DNA from: Pantoea wallisii
GTDB lineage: Bacteria; Pseudomonadota; Gammaproteobacteria; Enterobacterales; Enterobacteriaceae
Length of the DNA stretch: 64,000 bases
Direction of reading: 5' to 3'
Assembly (NCBI RefSeq): GCF_002095485.1
Contig: NZ_MLFS01000003.1
Coordinates: 83,877-147,876 of the forward strand
Part shown: positions 40,102-50,149 of the stretch, piece after piece
Layout: each line of letters opens with the position of its first letter
Numbering within the stretch: the stretch's first letter is position 1
The notes under the pieces: generated by a model
What the model saw: only the letters and a program-made list of their open reading frames with translations
What the model was told of the DNA's origin: nothing
The model's database searches: none
Translations under genes and position numbers: made by a program

Positions 40102-41846
40102 TGACCAAACTGCAGTTTGTGCAGTTGAGCATACGCACCTCTCTGCGCCAGCAATACCTCATGGGTACCGCGCTCAACGATGCGACCATCTTCCACTACC
40201 ACGATTTCATCGGCTTTCTCAATCGTCGACAGACGATGCGCAATCACCAGCGAGGTGCGGTTTTTCTGCAGCTCATCAAGCGCCGACTGAATGGCGCGTT
40301 CAGATTCCGTATCCAGCGCGGAGGTGGCCTCATCCAAAATCAGGATTGGGCAATCACGCAGAAGTGCGCGTGCAATGGCAATACGCTGACGCTGACCGCC
40401 AGATAGCAGCACGCCATTTTCGCCAATCACCGTGTCCAGGCCGTTATCCATCTTTTTGATGAAGTCCATGGCGTGCGCCATGGTCGCGGCCTGCTCAATC
40501 TGCTCGCGGGTGTACAGGCCGTTGCGCGCATAGGCAATATTGTTAGCAATGGTGTCGTTAAACAGGTGCACATTCTGCGAGACCAGCGCCACCTGATTAC
40601 GCAGTGAACTCAGGGTATATTCACGCAGGTCATAACCATCCAGCAGAATCTCCCCCTGATCAATATCGTAGAAACGGGTTAACAGGCTGGCCATTGTTGA
40701 TTTGCCTGAACCGGAACGGCCCACCAGCGCCACGGTTTTCCCGGCGGGCAGCACGAGGTTGATATCGCGCAGTGCCGGGATGTCGCGGCCCGGATAGGTA
40801 AAGGTGACATTGCGGAACTCAATATCGCCTTTCGCTCGTTCGACTTCACGCTTACCGGTGTCGACTTCCTGCTCGCTATCCAGAATGGTAAACAGCGTCT
40901 GGCAGGCTGCCATGCCGCGCTGGAACTGCGCATTGACGTTGGTCAGCGATTTCAACGGGCGCATAAGTGCGATCATGGAGGAGAAGACCACGGTGATGGT
41001 ACCGGCGGTGAGCGTTTCCATGACGCTTGGGAAGCTGGCGGCGTAAAGGACAAACGCCAGCGCCAGCGAGGCGATCAGCTGAATGATCGGATCGGAGATG
41101 GACGAGGCGGACACCAGTTTCATTCCCTGCTGGCGCATCCTGTTGCTCACCTGGGAGAAGCGATCGGCTTCAACTTGCTGGCCACCGAAAATCAGTACCT
41201 CTTTGTGCCCTTTCAGCATCTGCTCAGCGCTGGTTGTCACCTGCCCCATGGTGTTCTGCATGTTTTTACTGATGCTGCGGAACCGTTTAGAGACGGTGCG
41301 AATCGCCAAGGAGACCAGAGGGGCCAGCAGAATCAGGATCAGCGACAGCTGCCAGCTGTAGTAGAACATCATGATAAACAGGCCGATGATGGATGCGCCT
41401 TCACGCACCACCGTGACCAGCGCACTGGACGAGGATGAAGCGACCTGTTCAGAGTCATAAGTAATACGTGATAACAGCGTGCCGGTCGATTGCTGATCAA
41501 AGAACGCAACCGGCATTCCCATCATGTGGCCGAACAGACGGCGGCGCATGTTCATCACAACATTACCGGAGACCCATGAGATGCAGTAACTGGAGATATA
41601 GCTGGTGACACCGCGGATTAACATCAGGCCAATAACGGCGAGCGGCATCCAGAGCAGGACGGATTTGTCGGCTTTACCAAAGCCATCATCCAGTAAAGGT
41701 TTCAACAGGGAGAGCATTAAGGTATCGCCTGCCGCGTTAAGGATCAGCGCCACGGCGGACACAAACAGGCCAGCCTTGTGCGGCGCAATCATCGGCCAGA
41801 GTCGGCGGAATGTCTGCCACGTTGAGAGATCTTTTTCTTGATGCAT
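40098..41846 (-). CDS. msbA: lipid A export ABC transporter MsbA
   Basis: 582 aa, the same length as in E. coli. A half-transporter: six membrane helices in the first ~320 residues, then one nucleotide-binding domain with Walker A GRSGSGKS near 376-383, signature LLSGGQRQR, and Walker [12 protein letters not shown]. Forms a homodimer that flips core-lipid A across the inner membrane; essential. The high conservation makes the call secure. Confidence 0.98.
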   Translation of the reverse strand: MHQEKDLSTWQTFRRLWPMIAPHKAGLFVSAVALILNAAGDTLMLSLLKPLLDDGFGKADKSVLLWMPLAVIGLMLIRGVTSYISSYCISWVSGNVVMNMRRRLFGHMMGMPVAFFDQQSTGTLLSRITYDSEQVASSSSSALVTVVREGASIIGLFIMMFYYSWQLSLILILLAPLVSLAIRTVSKRFRSISKNMQNTMGQVTTSAEQMLKGHKEVLIFGGQQVEADRFSQVSNRMRQQGMKLVSASSISDPIIQLIASLALAFVLYAASFPSVMETLTAGTITVVFSSMIALMRPLKSLTNVNAQFQRGMAACQTLFTILDSEQEVDTGKREVERAKGDIEFRNVTFTYPGRDIPALRDINLVLPAGKTVALVGRSGSGKSTMASLLTRFYDIDQGEILLDGYDLREYTLSSLRNQVALVSQNVHLFNDTIANNIAYARNGLYTREQIEQAATMAHAMDFIKKMDNGLDTVIGENGVLLSGGQRQRIAIARALLRDCPILILDEATSALDTESERAIQSALDELQKNRTSLVIAHRLSTIEKADEIVVVEDGRIVERGTHEVLLAQRGAYAQLHKLQFGQ

Positions 41847-41942
41847 TATTTATTCACGCTGTTTGAAATAGCCGCTCATTCTACCTGGAATCGCGTTTGA
41901 CGCCAAACCACTGATGATACCAGCGGGGCATTATTTGCTCTC

Positions 41943-44138
41943 TCAGCCTTTTATCTGCCAGCGCCCGCCCACGATCGCGATATGAAGCTGGCCGGATTGT
42001 GCCGTGTCATACCACATATATCCCTGCTGCCGGTAGCGCTCCACTACTGCTTGTGCCGGCATCCGCCAGGCGTTATAGCGTGCTACAGAGGCCAGCGCGG
42101 CTTCACCTGCAACACTACGTAACAGTAATGCACCCGATGAGGTGCGGCTACCGTGATGAGGAACCTGCAAAAGGGTGCTTTTTAACGCCTGCTTCTCCAG
42201 CGCGACCAGCGCTCTTTCGGCTTCCAGTTCGATATCACCCGTCAGCAAGATACTGATATTGCCATCGTCAACCCGCACTACACACGAGTCGTTATTATTG
42301 CCTTTTACCTGCTCCACAGGCGGCCAAAGTGCGCTGAAATGCAGTTTGCCCCACTGCCACTGCTGCCCGCGATGGCAAGGCAGATGAGCGGGCTCATTCA
42401 GTGCACTGCGCAGAGTAATGGCGGGATTTTCCTGATGAATTGATGCCAGGCCACCGCGATGATCCAGATGCTTATGGCTCAGAATCACCGCCTGTAATTT
42501 TCGTCCTTTATGCTGCAGCCAGGGTAAAATTACGCGTTTGCCGGCATCATCCTGCTGCCATGCCGGCCCGGTGTCATACAGTACAACTTCTTCGCCTTGC
42601 GTGATGGCTATCGCCAGCCCGTGGCCGACGTCAATCATGTCAACCTGCCACTCATCCTGCTCTGTACTGCTGCGCCACAACAGCAGTGCCAGCAGCAGGC
42701 TACAGCAAGGGGTAATGGCGTAGTACGCCAGGCCACTGCGCCACATCACCAGTCCGCCCCAGATCAATACCATCGCCAATGGTGCCTCCTGCCAGTGCCA
42801 CCAGCCAGCCGGAAGCAGCTGCAGGCTCTTTATTAGCGCGCTGACTGATAAGTCAGACAGCCACCACAAGTGAGGCGCGACTGACGGCAACGGCAGCAGC
42901 ATGGCCAGCAGGATCAACGGCACAGTAATAAACGAGATCACCGGCACCGCCAGCAGATTGGCCAGTAGCGCACTCAGGCTGATGCCCTGAAACAGAAAAA
43001 TCTGTAGTGGCGCCATCAGGATCATCATCCCCAGTTGCAGGTGAAGAAGCTGCAATACCAGCCAGCGCTTTTGCCGGCGGAAACGCGGCGCCAGGCCAAA
43101 CCACTGATACCAGATAATCAACGTCGCAACCGCCAGCGCCGAGAGCCAGAAGCTTTCAGAGAGCACGTTAAGCGGGTCAAGCCATAGCAAAAAGCCGATA
43201 CACAATGTCCAGACCTGCCAGCTACTGAGCTGCCAGCCCGCGGCACGCATCACCATCCAAAGCGTCAGCGCAATGATTGCACGCTGCGCCGGGGGATGGC
43301 TGCCGGAGATCCAACAGTAAATGGCGGCGGTTATCCCGCTAATCACCAGCGGGAACAGATGGCCAATCCAGGATGCCGGCATCAGTAATTGCAGCGCACG
43401 TGCCAGCAGCCAGCCTACACTGGCTGCCAGTGCAATATGCATCCCGGAGATCGCCATCAGATGTGCGGTACCCGTTTCCCGCAGCAGCTGTCGCTGCCCG
43501 GCGGAGAGATTGTCGCGTATGCCAAATGCCAGAGCCTGTATGATCGCAGGCTGGGTCAACGTTGTAAAAGAGGCCTGATGAGCGTCGATCAGTTGTGTCC
43601 GCCAGCTGCACGTTAGCGCCTCAGGATGCTGATGGACAATACGTCCCTGCAGCGGCGTATGTCTGGATAGGGCAAAACGCTGCAGATCAAACTCGCCCTC
43701 GTTTAATCGCCCATGAACTGCACGTAAGCGCAGCGTCATGTTCCAGCGCTGCCCCTGACAGTAACGCTGCGCCTGTGGCAGGCCGTTAAGCGTGACAAAC
43801 ATCGGCGGGAACAGGTAACGATCGCCCACGCGTACGATTTGGGCTGTCAGCTGATTTCTGGCTTCATGTACATCGGTGATACGTAACGCGGCCTCAACCG
43901 GTTTCAGCGTCAACTGCTCTATCGTGTTTAGCATCTGGCGCGCTTCTGTTAGCGTCCAGCTCAGCAGCAGCAGGCCAAGCGCGACAAGGCGTACCACGGT
44001 AACCGGTATCAGCGCCAGCAGTATGGCGGCAATAATCATAAGCGTGAGGGTGCTGCTGGCTGGAATATCCGGCAAAACACCGAGCGGCAGCGCCGCGACG
44101 ATCATTATTCTGGCTACCAACGTTCCTGTTATGCGCAT
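41943..44138 (-). CDS. comEC: ComEC/Rec2 family DNA-uptake channel (YcaI)
   Basis: 731 aa from ATG 44138, with AGGGAG six bases upstream; an in-frame GTG just before it is too close to the Shine-Dalgarno. Membrane segments at the N-terminus, a soluble OB-like region, then the ComEC competence block (GTAHLMAISGMHIALAASVGW, with GSHPPAQRA) in a multi-helix core, and a C-terminal metallo-beta-lactamase-like domain with SHKHLDHRGG and PHHGSRTSS. In competent bacteria the homologue carries single-stranded DNA across the inner membrane; in enterics it is kept although competence is rarely seen. Confidence 0.93.
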   Translation of the reverse strand: MRITGTLVARIMIVAALPLGVLPDIPASSTLTLMIIAAILLALIPVTVVRLVALGLLLLSWTLTEARQMLNTIEQLTLKPVEAALRITDVHEARNQLTAQIVRVGDRYLFPPMFVTLNGLPQAQRYCQGQRWNMTLRLRAVHGRLNEGEFDLQRFALSRHTPLQGRIVHQHPEALTCSWRTQLIDAHQASFTTLTQPAIIQALAFGIRDNLSAGQRQLLRETGTAHLMAISGMHIALAASVGWLLARALQLLMPASWIGHLFPLVISGITAAIYCWISGSHPPAQRAIIALTLWMVMRAAGWQLSSWQVWTLCIGFLLWLDPLNVLSESFWLSALAVATLIIWYQWFGLAPRFRRQKRWLVLQLLHLQLGMMILMAPLQIFLFQGISLSALLANLLAVPVISFITVPLILLAMLLPLPSVAPHLWWLSDLSVSALIKSLQLLPAGWWHWQEAPLAMVLIWGGLVMWRSGLAYYAITPCCSLLLALLLWRSSTEQDEWQVDMIDVGHGLAIAITQGEEVVLYDTGPAWQQDDAGKRVILPWLQHKGRKLQAVILSHKHLDHRGGLASIHQENPAITLRSALNEPAHLPCHRGQQWQWGKLHFSALWPPVEQVKGNNNDSCVVRVDDGNISILLTGDIELEAERALVALEKQALKSTLLQVPHHGSRTSSGALLLRSVAGEAALASVARYNAWRMPAQAVVERYRQQGYMWYDTAQSGQLHIAIVGGRWQIKG

Positions 44139-44295
44139 CACCCTCTCCCTCTGTCCCGCTATTGTGCGACAAGTTAACGAGGTTGGCGTGGGGCGCAGTA
44201 GCGTTATTCGTGAAGGGTTCCGCGCTTTTTACGGCGGTTACAGGTAGCAGACAACGTGATGGAGGCAAGCTCACAAAACCTGAATAGCGGGTAAA

Positions 44296-44323
44296 AAAAA
44301 CGACACCCTGAGGTGTCGTTTTT
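44296..44323. terminator. bidirectional intrinsic terminator after ihfB
   Basis: Twelve-base perfect arms AAAAACGACACC (44296-44307) and GGTGTCGTTTTT (44312-44323) around a CTGA loop, with A- and T-runs on both sides (A from 44293, T to 44323). It ends ihfB 17 bases after its stop. Confidence 0.88.
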
Positions 44324-44339
44324 ATCGTTCGGTAACGGC

Positions 44340-44624
44340 TTAGCCGTAAATATTTGCACGGTCACGCAATTCTTTGCCCGGCTTGAAGTGGGGAACGTAT
44401 TTACCTTCCAGTTCCACTTTGTCACCCGTTTTCGGGTTACGACCAGTGCGCGGTGCGCGGTAGTGCAAAGAAAAGCTGCCGAATCCCCGGATTTCAATGC
44501 GCTCGCCCTGTGCCAGCGTAGTGGCCATGTGCTCGAGCATCTCTTTGACCGCATCCTCAACGACTTTCGCCGGAATATGAGTATGCTGGCCAGCAAGTCT
44601 TTCAATCAGTTCTGACTTGGTCAT
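44340..44624 (-). CDS. ihfB: integration host factor subunit beta
   Basis: 94 aa, the same length as in E. coli. HU/IHF fold: helical dimer body, [20 protein letters not shown] beta-arm with the proline that intercalates in the minor groove, and the C-terminal [15 protein letters not shown]. With IhfA it bends DNA sharply, acting in recombination, replication and many promoters (including pfl in E. coli). GGAGG is six bases before the ATG. It lies downstream of rpsA. Confidence 0.97.
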   Translation of the reverse strand: MTKSELIERLAGQHTHIPAKVVEDAVKEMLEHMATTLAQGERIEIRGFGSFSLHYRAPRTGRNPKTGDKVELEGKYVPHFKPGKELRDRANIYG

Positions 44625-44674
44625 GTAACCTCCGGTTAATCCCTGTTTGGAAAGGTATGACAGCTTTTACCGAA

Positions 44675-44698
44675 ACCGGACGGAATAAACCGTCCGGT
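44675..44698 (-). terminator. hairpin between rpsA and ihfB
   Basis: ACCGGACGG (44675-44683) and CCGTCCGGT (44690-44698) form a perfect 9-bp stem with a six-base loop, 12 bases past the rpsA stop. On the minus strand TTCGG follows, with no long T-run, so it probably reduces but does not abolish read-through into ihfB. Confidence 0.5.
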
Positions 44699-44710
44699 GC
44701 TTCGGGTCGA

Positions 44711-46384
44711 TTACTCGCCTTTAGCCGCTTTGAACGCTTCAGCCATTGCGTTAGAGAAGTTGCCATCTTCCTGTTTGGTGTTAACAGTGTTGATAGCTTC
44801 TTTCTCGTCAGCCTGGTCTTTAGCACGAACAGACAGGCTCACAACGCGGTTCTTACGGTCAACGCCGGTGAATTTCGCTTCAACGTCGTCGCCTACGCTC
44901 AGAACCAGAGTGGCGTCTTCGATGCGATCCAGAGAAGCTTCAGAAGCGCGCAGGTAACCTTCTACGCCATCAGCTAATTCTACTGTAGCACCTTTAGCGT
45001 CTACTGCAGTGACTTTACCGGTCACGATAGCGCCTTTCTTGTTCAGGGTGATGTAGTTGTTGAATGGATCTTCAGCCAACTGCTTCACGCCCAGAGAGAT
45101 GCGCTCGCGCTCTGCATCAACCTGCAGTACAACGGCAGCGATTTCGTCGCCTTTCTTGTACTCACGAACGGCTTCTTCGCCAGTCGCGTTCCAGGAGATG
45201 TCAGACAGGTGAACCAGACCGTCGATGCCACCGTCCAGGCCGATGAAGATACCGAAGTCAGTGATTGACTTGATTTTACCTTCAACGCGATCGCCTTTGT
45301 TGTGGGTCTCTGCGAACTGCTGCCATGGGTTAGATTTGCACTGCTTCAGACCCAGGGAGATACGACGACGCTCTTCGTCAATGTCCAGAACCATAACTTC
45401 AACAACATCGCCCACGTTAACAACTTTAGATGGGTGAATATTCTTGTTGGTCCAGTCCATTTCAGAAACGTGTACCAGACCTTCAACGCCCTCTTCGATC
45501 TCTACGAAGCAGCCGTAATCAGTCAGGTTGGTAACACGACCGGTCAGACGAGTGCCTTCCGGATAGCGCTTAGCGATAGCGACCCATGGATCTTCGCCCA
45601 GCTGTTTCAGACCCAGAGATACACGGGTACGCTCGCGGTCGAACTTCAGGACTTTAACAGTGATTTCGTCGCCCACATTGACGATTTCGCTTGGATGCTT
45701 AACGCGCTTCCACGCCATATCGGTGATGTGCAGCAGGCCGTCAACGCCGCCCAGGTCCACGAATGCGCCGTAGTCAGTGAGGTTCTTAACGATACCTTTG
45801 ACTTCCATGCCTTCCTGCAGGTTTTCCAGCAGCTGATCGCGCTCAGCGCTGTTTTCAGATTCGATAACCGCACGGCGTGAAACCACGACGTTGTTACGTT
45901 TCTGATCAAGCTTGATTACTTTGAATTCAAGCTCTTTGCCTTCCAGGTGCAGAGTATCGCGAACCGGACGCACGTCAACCAGTGAACCTGGCAGGAACGC
46001 ACGAATACCGTTCAGCTCAACTGTGAAGCCACCTTTAACTTTGCCGTTGATAACACCGGTAACAGTTTCAGCGTCTTCGTAAGCTTTTTCCAGCGTGATC
46101 CAAGCTTCGTGACGTTTAGCTTTCTCACGGGACAGCAGGGTTTCACCGAAGCCGTCTTCTACTGCGTCCAGAGCAACGTCAACTTCGTCGCCCACCTGGA
46201 TTTCCAGTTCGCCGGCTGCGTTCTTGAACTGCTCTGCAGGGATTGCAGATTCAGATTTCAGACCCGCATCAACCAGAACTACGTCTTTGTCGATAGAGAC
46301 AACAACGCCACGAACGATGGAACCCGGACGGGTTTCGATTTCTTTCAGGGACTCTTCAAAGAGTTGAGCAAAAGATTCAGTCAT
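44711..46384 (-). CDS. rpsA: 30S ribosomal protein S1
   Basis: 557 aa from ATG 46384 ([21 protein letters not shown]), identical in length to E. coli S1; an in-frame start 12 codons upstream is rejected. Six S1/OB-fold repeats: two N-terminal ribosome-binding ones, then four RNA-binding ones recognisable by repeats of LTDYGxFV(D/E) and RISLGLKQ. S1 brings structured or leaderless mRNAs to the 30S subunit and is a host factor for some phages. Unusually, no Shine-Dalgarno precedes the start, as in E. coli. Confidence 0.98.
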   Translation of the reverse strand: MTESFAQLFEESLKEIETRPGSIVRGVVVSIDKDVVLVDAGLKSESAIPAEQFKNAAGELEIQVGDEVDVALDAVEDGFGETLLSREKAKRHEAWITLEKAYEDAETVTGVINGKVKGGFTVELNGIRAFLPGSLVDVRPVRDTLHLEGKELEFKVIKLDQKRNNVVVSRRAVIESENSAERDQLLENLQEGMEVKGIVKNLTDYGAFVDLGGVDGLLHITDMAWKRVKHPSEIVNVGDEITVKVLKFDRERTRVSLGLKQLGEDPWVAIAKRYPEGTRLTGRVTNLTDYGCFVEIEEGVEGLVHVSEMDWTNKNIHPSKVVNVGDVVEVMVLDIDEERRRISLGLKQCKSNPWQQFAETHNKGDRVEGKIKSITDFGIFIGLDGGIDGLVHLSDISWNATGEEAVREYKKGDEIAAVVLQVDAERERISLGVKQLAEDPFNNYITLNKKGAIVTGKVTAVDAKGATVELADGVEGYLRASEASLDRIEDATLVLSVGDDVEAKFTGVDRKNRVVSLSVRAKDQADEKEAINTVNTKQEDGNFSNAMAEAFKAAKGE

Positions 46385-46505
46385 ATTGATAATCTTAGGA
46401 TTCTTCAATTTAACGTCCACCTGACATCATTGTCGGATGGGGTTGTTTCACATGCCCGGCACCGGATCCGTGGTACAGGGTTACTACAATTCGGTTTTAA
46501 AAAGA
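46385..46505 (-). promoter_or_regulatory. rpsA leader lacking a Shine-Dalgarno, likely S1 autoregulated
   Basis: The last bases before ATG read GATTATCAAT, with no GGAG-type element. In E. coli the rpsA leader folds into hairpins with GGA-bearing loops that recruit the ribosome efficiently and are repressed by free S1. The leader here has the same design (GGATCC and GGTGG-type segments in foldable context between cmk and rpsA). The fold has not been computed. Confidence 0.5.
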
Positions 46506-47186
46506 TTAAATGCCCAGCTTTTGGCGGGCATAATCCAGTGCCTTTTCAATCACCTGCTCAATGGACATACTGGTTGAATCCAGCACCAGAGCATCAGCGG
46601 CGGGCACCAATGGCGCGATGGCACGATTACGATCGCGGTCGTCGCGCTCTTTTATCTCGGATAAAAGGCGATCAAAGTTAACATTAAAGCCCTTTTCCTG
46701 CAACTGTAGCATACGGCGATGCGCACGCTCTTCTGAGCTGGCGTCGAGGAAAATTTTAACCGGAGCATCCGGGAACACTACCGTGCCCATATCCCGACCA
46801 TCGGCGATCAGACCGGGCTCTTCACGGAAGGCGCGCTGACGACGTAGCAGGGCCTCGCGTACCCGGGGAAAGGCCGCCACGCGTGAAGCCGTGTTACTGA
46901 CCTCCTGCGTGCGAATTTCGCCGGTCACGTCTTCACCTTCCAGTACCACCTGCATCTCGCCATCGACGGACAGAAAACGCACATCAAGGTGCGCGGCCAT
47001 TGGCACCAGCGCCTCTTCAGACTCGATATCGACCTGATGATGCAGGGCTGCCAGCGCCAGCACGCGATAAATCGCGCCAGAATCCAGCAGATGCCACTGC
47101 AATGACTCCGCCATCGCTTTACATAATGTCCCTTTACCTGCGCCACTTGGACCATCAATGGTAATTACCGGGGCGATTGCCGTCAT
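46506..47186 (-). CDS. cmk: cytidylate kinase
   Basis: 226 aa from ATG 47186, with CAGGAGAG upstream. Walker [10 protein letters not shown] at 12-20, LLDSGAIYR for the substrate, [13 protein letters not shown] and the LID arginine region ERDDRDRNR. Phosphorylates CMP and dCMP with ATP, recycling pyrimidine nucleotides from RNA and lipid turnover. Placed between aroA and rpsA as in E. coli, where part of rpsA transcription starts within or upstream of cmk. Confidence 0.97.
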   Translation of the reverse strand: MTAIAPVITIDGPSGAGKGTLCKAMAESLQWHLLDSGAIYRVLALAALHHQVDIESEEALVPMAAHLDVRFLSVDGEMQVVLEGEDVTGEIRTQEVSNTASRVAAFPRVREALLRRQRAFREEPGLIADGRDMGTVVFPDAPVKIFLDASSEERAHRRMLQLQEKGFNVNFDRLLSEIKERDDRDRNRAIAPLVPAADALVLDSTSMSIEQVIEKALDYARQKLGI

Positions 47187-47354
47187 GGTTCTCTCCTGTT
47201 GCTGCATACTTATTATCAGCCTTCTTGGCTGTCTGGATTGCGCGGCATTATACGCTGCCCGCGTCAGCTTGGTTACCCTTTAGCGTAGACAGCACCAGAA
47301 ATTTCGACAGATTCAGAAGAATTTCCCACCGGTAAGGCCAGCAGGAAGCAGAGA

Positions 47355-47378
47355 TGCCCGGCACATCGATACCGGGCA
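47355..47378 (-). terminator. possible hairpin after aroA
   Basis: TGCCCGG (47355-47361) and CCGGGCA (47372-47378) form a 7-bp stem with a 10-base loop, seven bases after the aroA stop. No T-tract follows on the minus strand. Confidence 0.35.
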
Positions 47379-47384
47379 GGCAGA

Positions 47385-48671
47385 TCAGGAGGCGTGACTG
47401 ATTTTTGCTAATTGCTGGAAGTAATCCGGGAAAGTCTTCGCCGTACAGCCGGGATCCAGGATAGTTACCGGAGTGTCTGACAGCGCAACCAGGGAGAAAC
47501 ACATCGCCATGCGATGATCGTTATAGGTGCCAATATCAGCATGCTGCAGCTGCGCGGGCGGCGTCACACGTATAAAATCATGGCCCTCTTCGACTTCGGC
47601 CCCTACTTTACGCAGTTCGGTTGTCATCGCCGCCAGGCGGTCGGTCTCTTTAACACGCCAGTTATAGATGTTACGCATTAGCGTTGTGCCCTGCGCAAAC
47701 AGTGCAGTGGTCGCAATGGTCATTGCCGCATCCGGAATGTGATTCATATCCATATCGATGCCGTTTAACGCCCCGCGGGTACAGGCAATGTAGTCATCGC
47801 CCCACTCAATCACCGCTCCCATTTTCTCCAGCACATCAGCAAAGCGAATGTCGCCCTGTACGCTGTTGCGGCCAATACCGGTGACACGTACGGTGCCACC
47901 TTTAATGGCGGCGGCGGCAAGGAAATAGGAGGCAGAGGATGCATCACCCTCTACCAGGTAGTCGCCCGGCGAGTGATACTGCTGCTGGCCCTTTATCACA
48001 AAGCGCTGGTAGTTTTGATTATCAACTTCGACACCAAAACGGCGCATCAGGTGTAGGGTGATATCAATATAAGGTTTAGAAACCAGATCGCCCTTGATGC
48101 TGATTGTGGTGTCCTGCTGCGCCAGCGGTGCGGTCATCAGCAGTGCGGTCAGGAACTGGCTGGAAACGCTGCCGTCTACGCTCACATTACCGCCGGTAAA
48201 ACCGCCTTTTAACCGCAGCGGTGGGTAATCGGTCTGTTCCAGATAATCGATGCTGGCACCGCCCTGACGCAGTGCATCAACCAGGTGTCCGATGGGACGC
48301 TCTTTCATGCGCGGTTCGCCGGTCAGCACCACAGATTGTTCTCCCAGACACAGTGCAGCAGCCAGCGGGCGCATTGCGGTGCCGGCGTTGCCAAGGAAAA
48401 GCTCCAGCGGCTGCGTAGCCTGCAGCGGACCCGCATTACCGGTGACTTCGCACACGGTACGGTCGGCAGACAAGGTGTAGCTGACGCCCAGCGCTTTCAG
48501 CGCGTTCAGCATATGTTTGACGTCATCACTGTCCAGCAAATTGGTCAGACGCGTTGTCCCCTTTGCCAGTGCTGCCAGTAAAAGTGCGCGATTCGAAACG
48601 CTTTTCGAACCCGGTAAGTTTACCGTGCCGTCAACGCGGGCGATCGGTTGTAGAGTCAGGGAGTCCTGCAT
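47385..48671 (-). CDS. aroA: EPSP synthase (3-phosphoshikimate 1-carboxyvinyltransferase)
   Basis: 428 aa. Joins shikimate-3-phosphate and phosphoenolpyruvate in aromatic amino acid synthesis. [16 protein letters not shown] at 20-35 binds substrate. [13 protein letters not shown] at 91-103 is the class I (glyphosate-sensitive) active-site loop, with Gly97, Thr98 and Pro102 all wild type, so normal herbicide sensitivity is predicted. NDHRMAM is near the C-terminus. Downstream of serC in the classic serC-aroA operon, which couples serine/PLP and chorismate/enterobactin needs. Confidence 0.97.
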   Translation of the reverse strand: MQDSLTLQPIARVDGTVNLPGSKSVSNRALLLAALAKGTTRLTNLLDSDDVKHMLNALKALGVSYTLSADRTVCEVTGNAGPLQATQPLELFLGNAGTAMRPLAAALCLGEQSVVLTGEPRMKERPIGHLVDALRQGGASIDYLEQTDYPPLRLKGGFTGGNVSVDGSVSSQFLTALLMTAPLAQQDTTISIKGDLVSKPYIDITLHLMRRFGVEVDNQNYQRFVIKGQQQYHSPGDYLVEGDASSASYFLAAAAIKGGTVRVTGIGRNSVQGDIRFADVLEKMGAVIEWGDDYIACTRGALNGIDMDMNHIPDAAMTIATTALFAQGTTLMRNIYNWRVKETDRLAAMTTELRKVGAEVEEGHDFIRVTPPAQLQHADIGTYNDHRMAMCFSLVALSDTPVTILDPGCTAKTFPDYFQQLAKISHAS

Positions 48672-48700
48672 GTGAAACTAAATCTCCAGAAAATACGAGA

Positions 48701-48718
48701 CCCCGTCCTGTGACGGGG
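48701..48718 (-). promoter_or_regulatory. stem-loop in the serC-aroA intergenic region
   Basis: CCCCGTC (48701-48707) and GACGGGG (48712-48718) around a four-base loop, between the serC stop and the aroA start. The E. coli operon also has an intercistronic stem-loop here, thought to lower aroA expression relative to serC. There is no T-tract directly after it on the minus strand (TCTCGTATTTTC follows). Confidence 0.5.
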
Positions 48719-48752
48719 CCTGACACCAGATAAACCGGCATATAACGAATGA

Positions 48753-49838
48753 TTAGCCGTGACGACGCTCAAAGTCGATCATGAAGTCGGTCAGCGCTTT
48801 TACACCTTCCAGCGGCATCGCATTGTAGATCGAGGCACGCATGCCGCCAACCACACGATGGCCTTTCAACGCATGCAGACCCGCCTTCTGTGACTCTTCA
48901 AGGAAGAGTTTGTCCAGCGCAGCGTCTGCCAGCTGGAAGGGGACGTTCATGCGGGAGCGGTTTGCAGAGGCGACTTCATTACGGTAGAAGTTGCTCTGAT
49001 CAATTACGCCATATAAGAGATCGGCTTTTGCCTGATTAGTCTTATTCATCTCGGCCACACCGCCCTTCTCTTTCAGCCACTTAAAGACCAGACCAGAGAG
49101 ATACCAGGCGAACGTTGGCGGGGTGTTAAACATAGAGTCGTTTTCCGCCAGTACTTTATAGTCGAGAATAGAAGGTACCCAGCGTTGGGCCTTGCCCAGC
49201 AGATCCTCGCGTACTACCACCAGCGTCAAGCCGGCCGGTCCGATATTTTTTTGCGCGCCGGCATAGATCAAACCATAACGGCTGACATCAATCGGGCGTG
49301 ACAGAATAGTTGAGGAGAGGTCAGCAACCACCACTTTGTCACCAAAATCCGGCTCTTCATCAATTGCGATGCCATCAATGGTTTCGTTCGGACAGAAATG
49401 CACATAGGCGGCGTTATCGTTCAGCTGCCATTCACGCATAGGGCGCAGTGCGCGTTTACCGTCAAGGGTGGTTTTAATGTCGATGGTGTTTGGTGAGCAG
49501 AATTTTTCCGCTTCTTTTATCGCGCTGTGTGCCCAGTAGCCACCGTCGATATAGTCAGCTGAGGTTGCCTCGCCCAGCAGGTTGCCCGGAATCGCAGCAA
49601 ACTGCCCACGCGCGCCGCCGTGGCAGAATAATACTTTGTAGTTGGCTGGGATTTTTAGCAGATCGCGAAAATCCTGTTCCGCCGCTTCCGCGACCTCAAT
49701 GAACTCTTTGCTGCGGTGACTGATCTCCATCACCGAGGTGCCTAAACCGCGCCAGTTTGTCAGCTCCTGTTCTGCACGACGGAGCACTTCCTGCGGCAAC
49801 ATGGCCGGCCCGGAGCTAAAATTGTAAACCTGCGTCAT
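48753..49838 (-). CDS. serC: phosphoserine aminotransferase
   Basis: 361 aa. Class V PLP aminotransferase that converts 3-phosphohydroxypyruvate to phosphoserine, and acts in PLP synthesis on the phosphohydroxythreonine precursor. [14 protein letters not shown] at the N-terminus, CHGGARGQF, and the PLP lysine in [13 protein letters not shown] are diagnostic. GAGGGG precedes the ATG. First gene of the operon with aroA; divergent from ycaO across a 311-bp gap. Confidence 0.97.
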   Translation of the reverse strand: MTQVYNFSSGPAMLPQEVLRRAEQELTNWRGLGTSVMEISHRSKEFIEVAEAAEQDFRDLLKIPANYKVLFCHGGARGQFAAIPGNLLGEATSADYIDGGYWAHSAIKEAEKFCSPNTIDIKTTLDGKRALRPMREWQLNDNAAYVHFCPNETIDGIAIDEEPDFGDKVVVADLSSTILSRPIDVSRYGLIYAGAQKNIGPAGLTLVVVREDLLGKAQRWVPSILDYKVLAENDSMFNTPPTFAWYLSGLVFKWLKEKGGVAEMNKTNQAKADLLYGVIDQSNFYRNEVASANRSRMNVPFQLADAALDKLFLEESQKAGLHALKGHRVVGGMRASIYNAMPLEGVKALTDFMIDFERRHG

Positions 49839-50149
49839 TTCCCCTCACCACTGTCATATCGAACGGTTATGAATACCTATCGGTTGTATCATTGCCTCCG
49901 GATGGCTGCAATCATTTATCCGGCAGCGATCACATTTCCGGATCGGCCTCCACCGCAGCTTATGTCATGAATGTAACCAGCCGCGGAATTTTGTGAGGCG
50001 CACTCCTGGTGTGAAACAGAGAGGCTGCATCGCAGATAAAAAGCGGTAACAATGCCGGCAGAAATTTAGCCGACCAATAGCGAAGCACGCGTAAAACCCG
50101 TATTATTGCGCGCTTTACGCCCCACCCCATCGACTTGAGAGAGCGCACC
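49839..50149. promoter_or_regulatory. divergent serC/ycaO control region
   Basis: 311 bp without a gene. On the serC side the minus strand has TTGCAG and TACAAC separated by 17 bases (about 49918-49890), a candidate promoter. On the ycaO side, arms GCGTAAA (50089-50095) and TTTACGC (50114-50120) form a dyad about 30 bases before the start codon that would fold in the leader. I see no ORF with a credible ribosome-binding site. Confidence 0.35.

Noticed and set aside
41943..44138. Mobile-element or competence island at comEC
   Set aside because: It sits in the normal E. coli ycaI position between msbA and ihfB, with no transposase, repeats or other competence genes.
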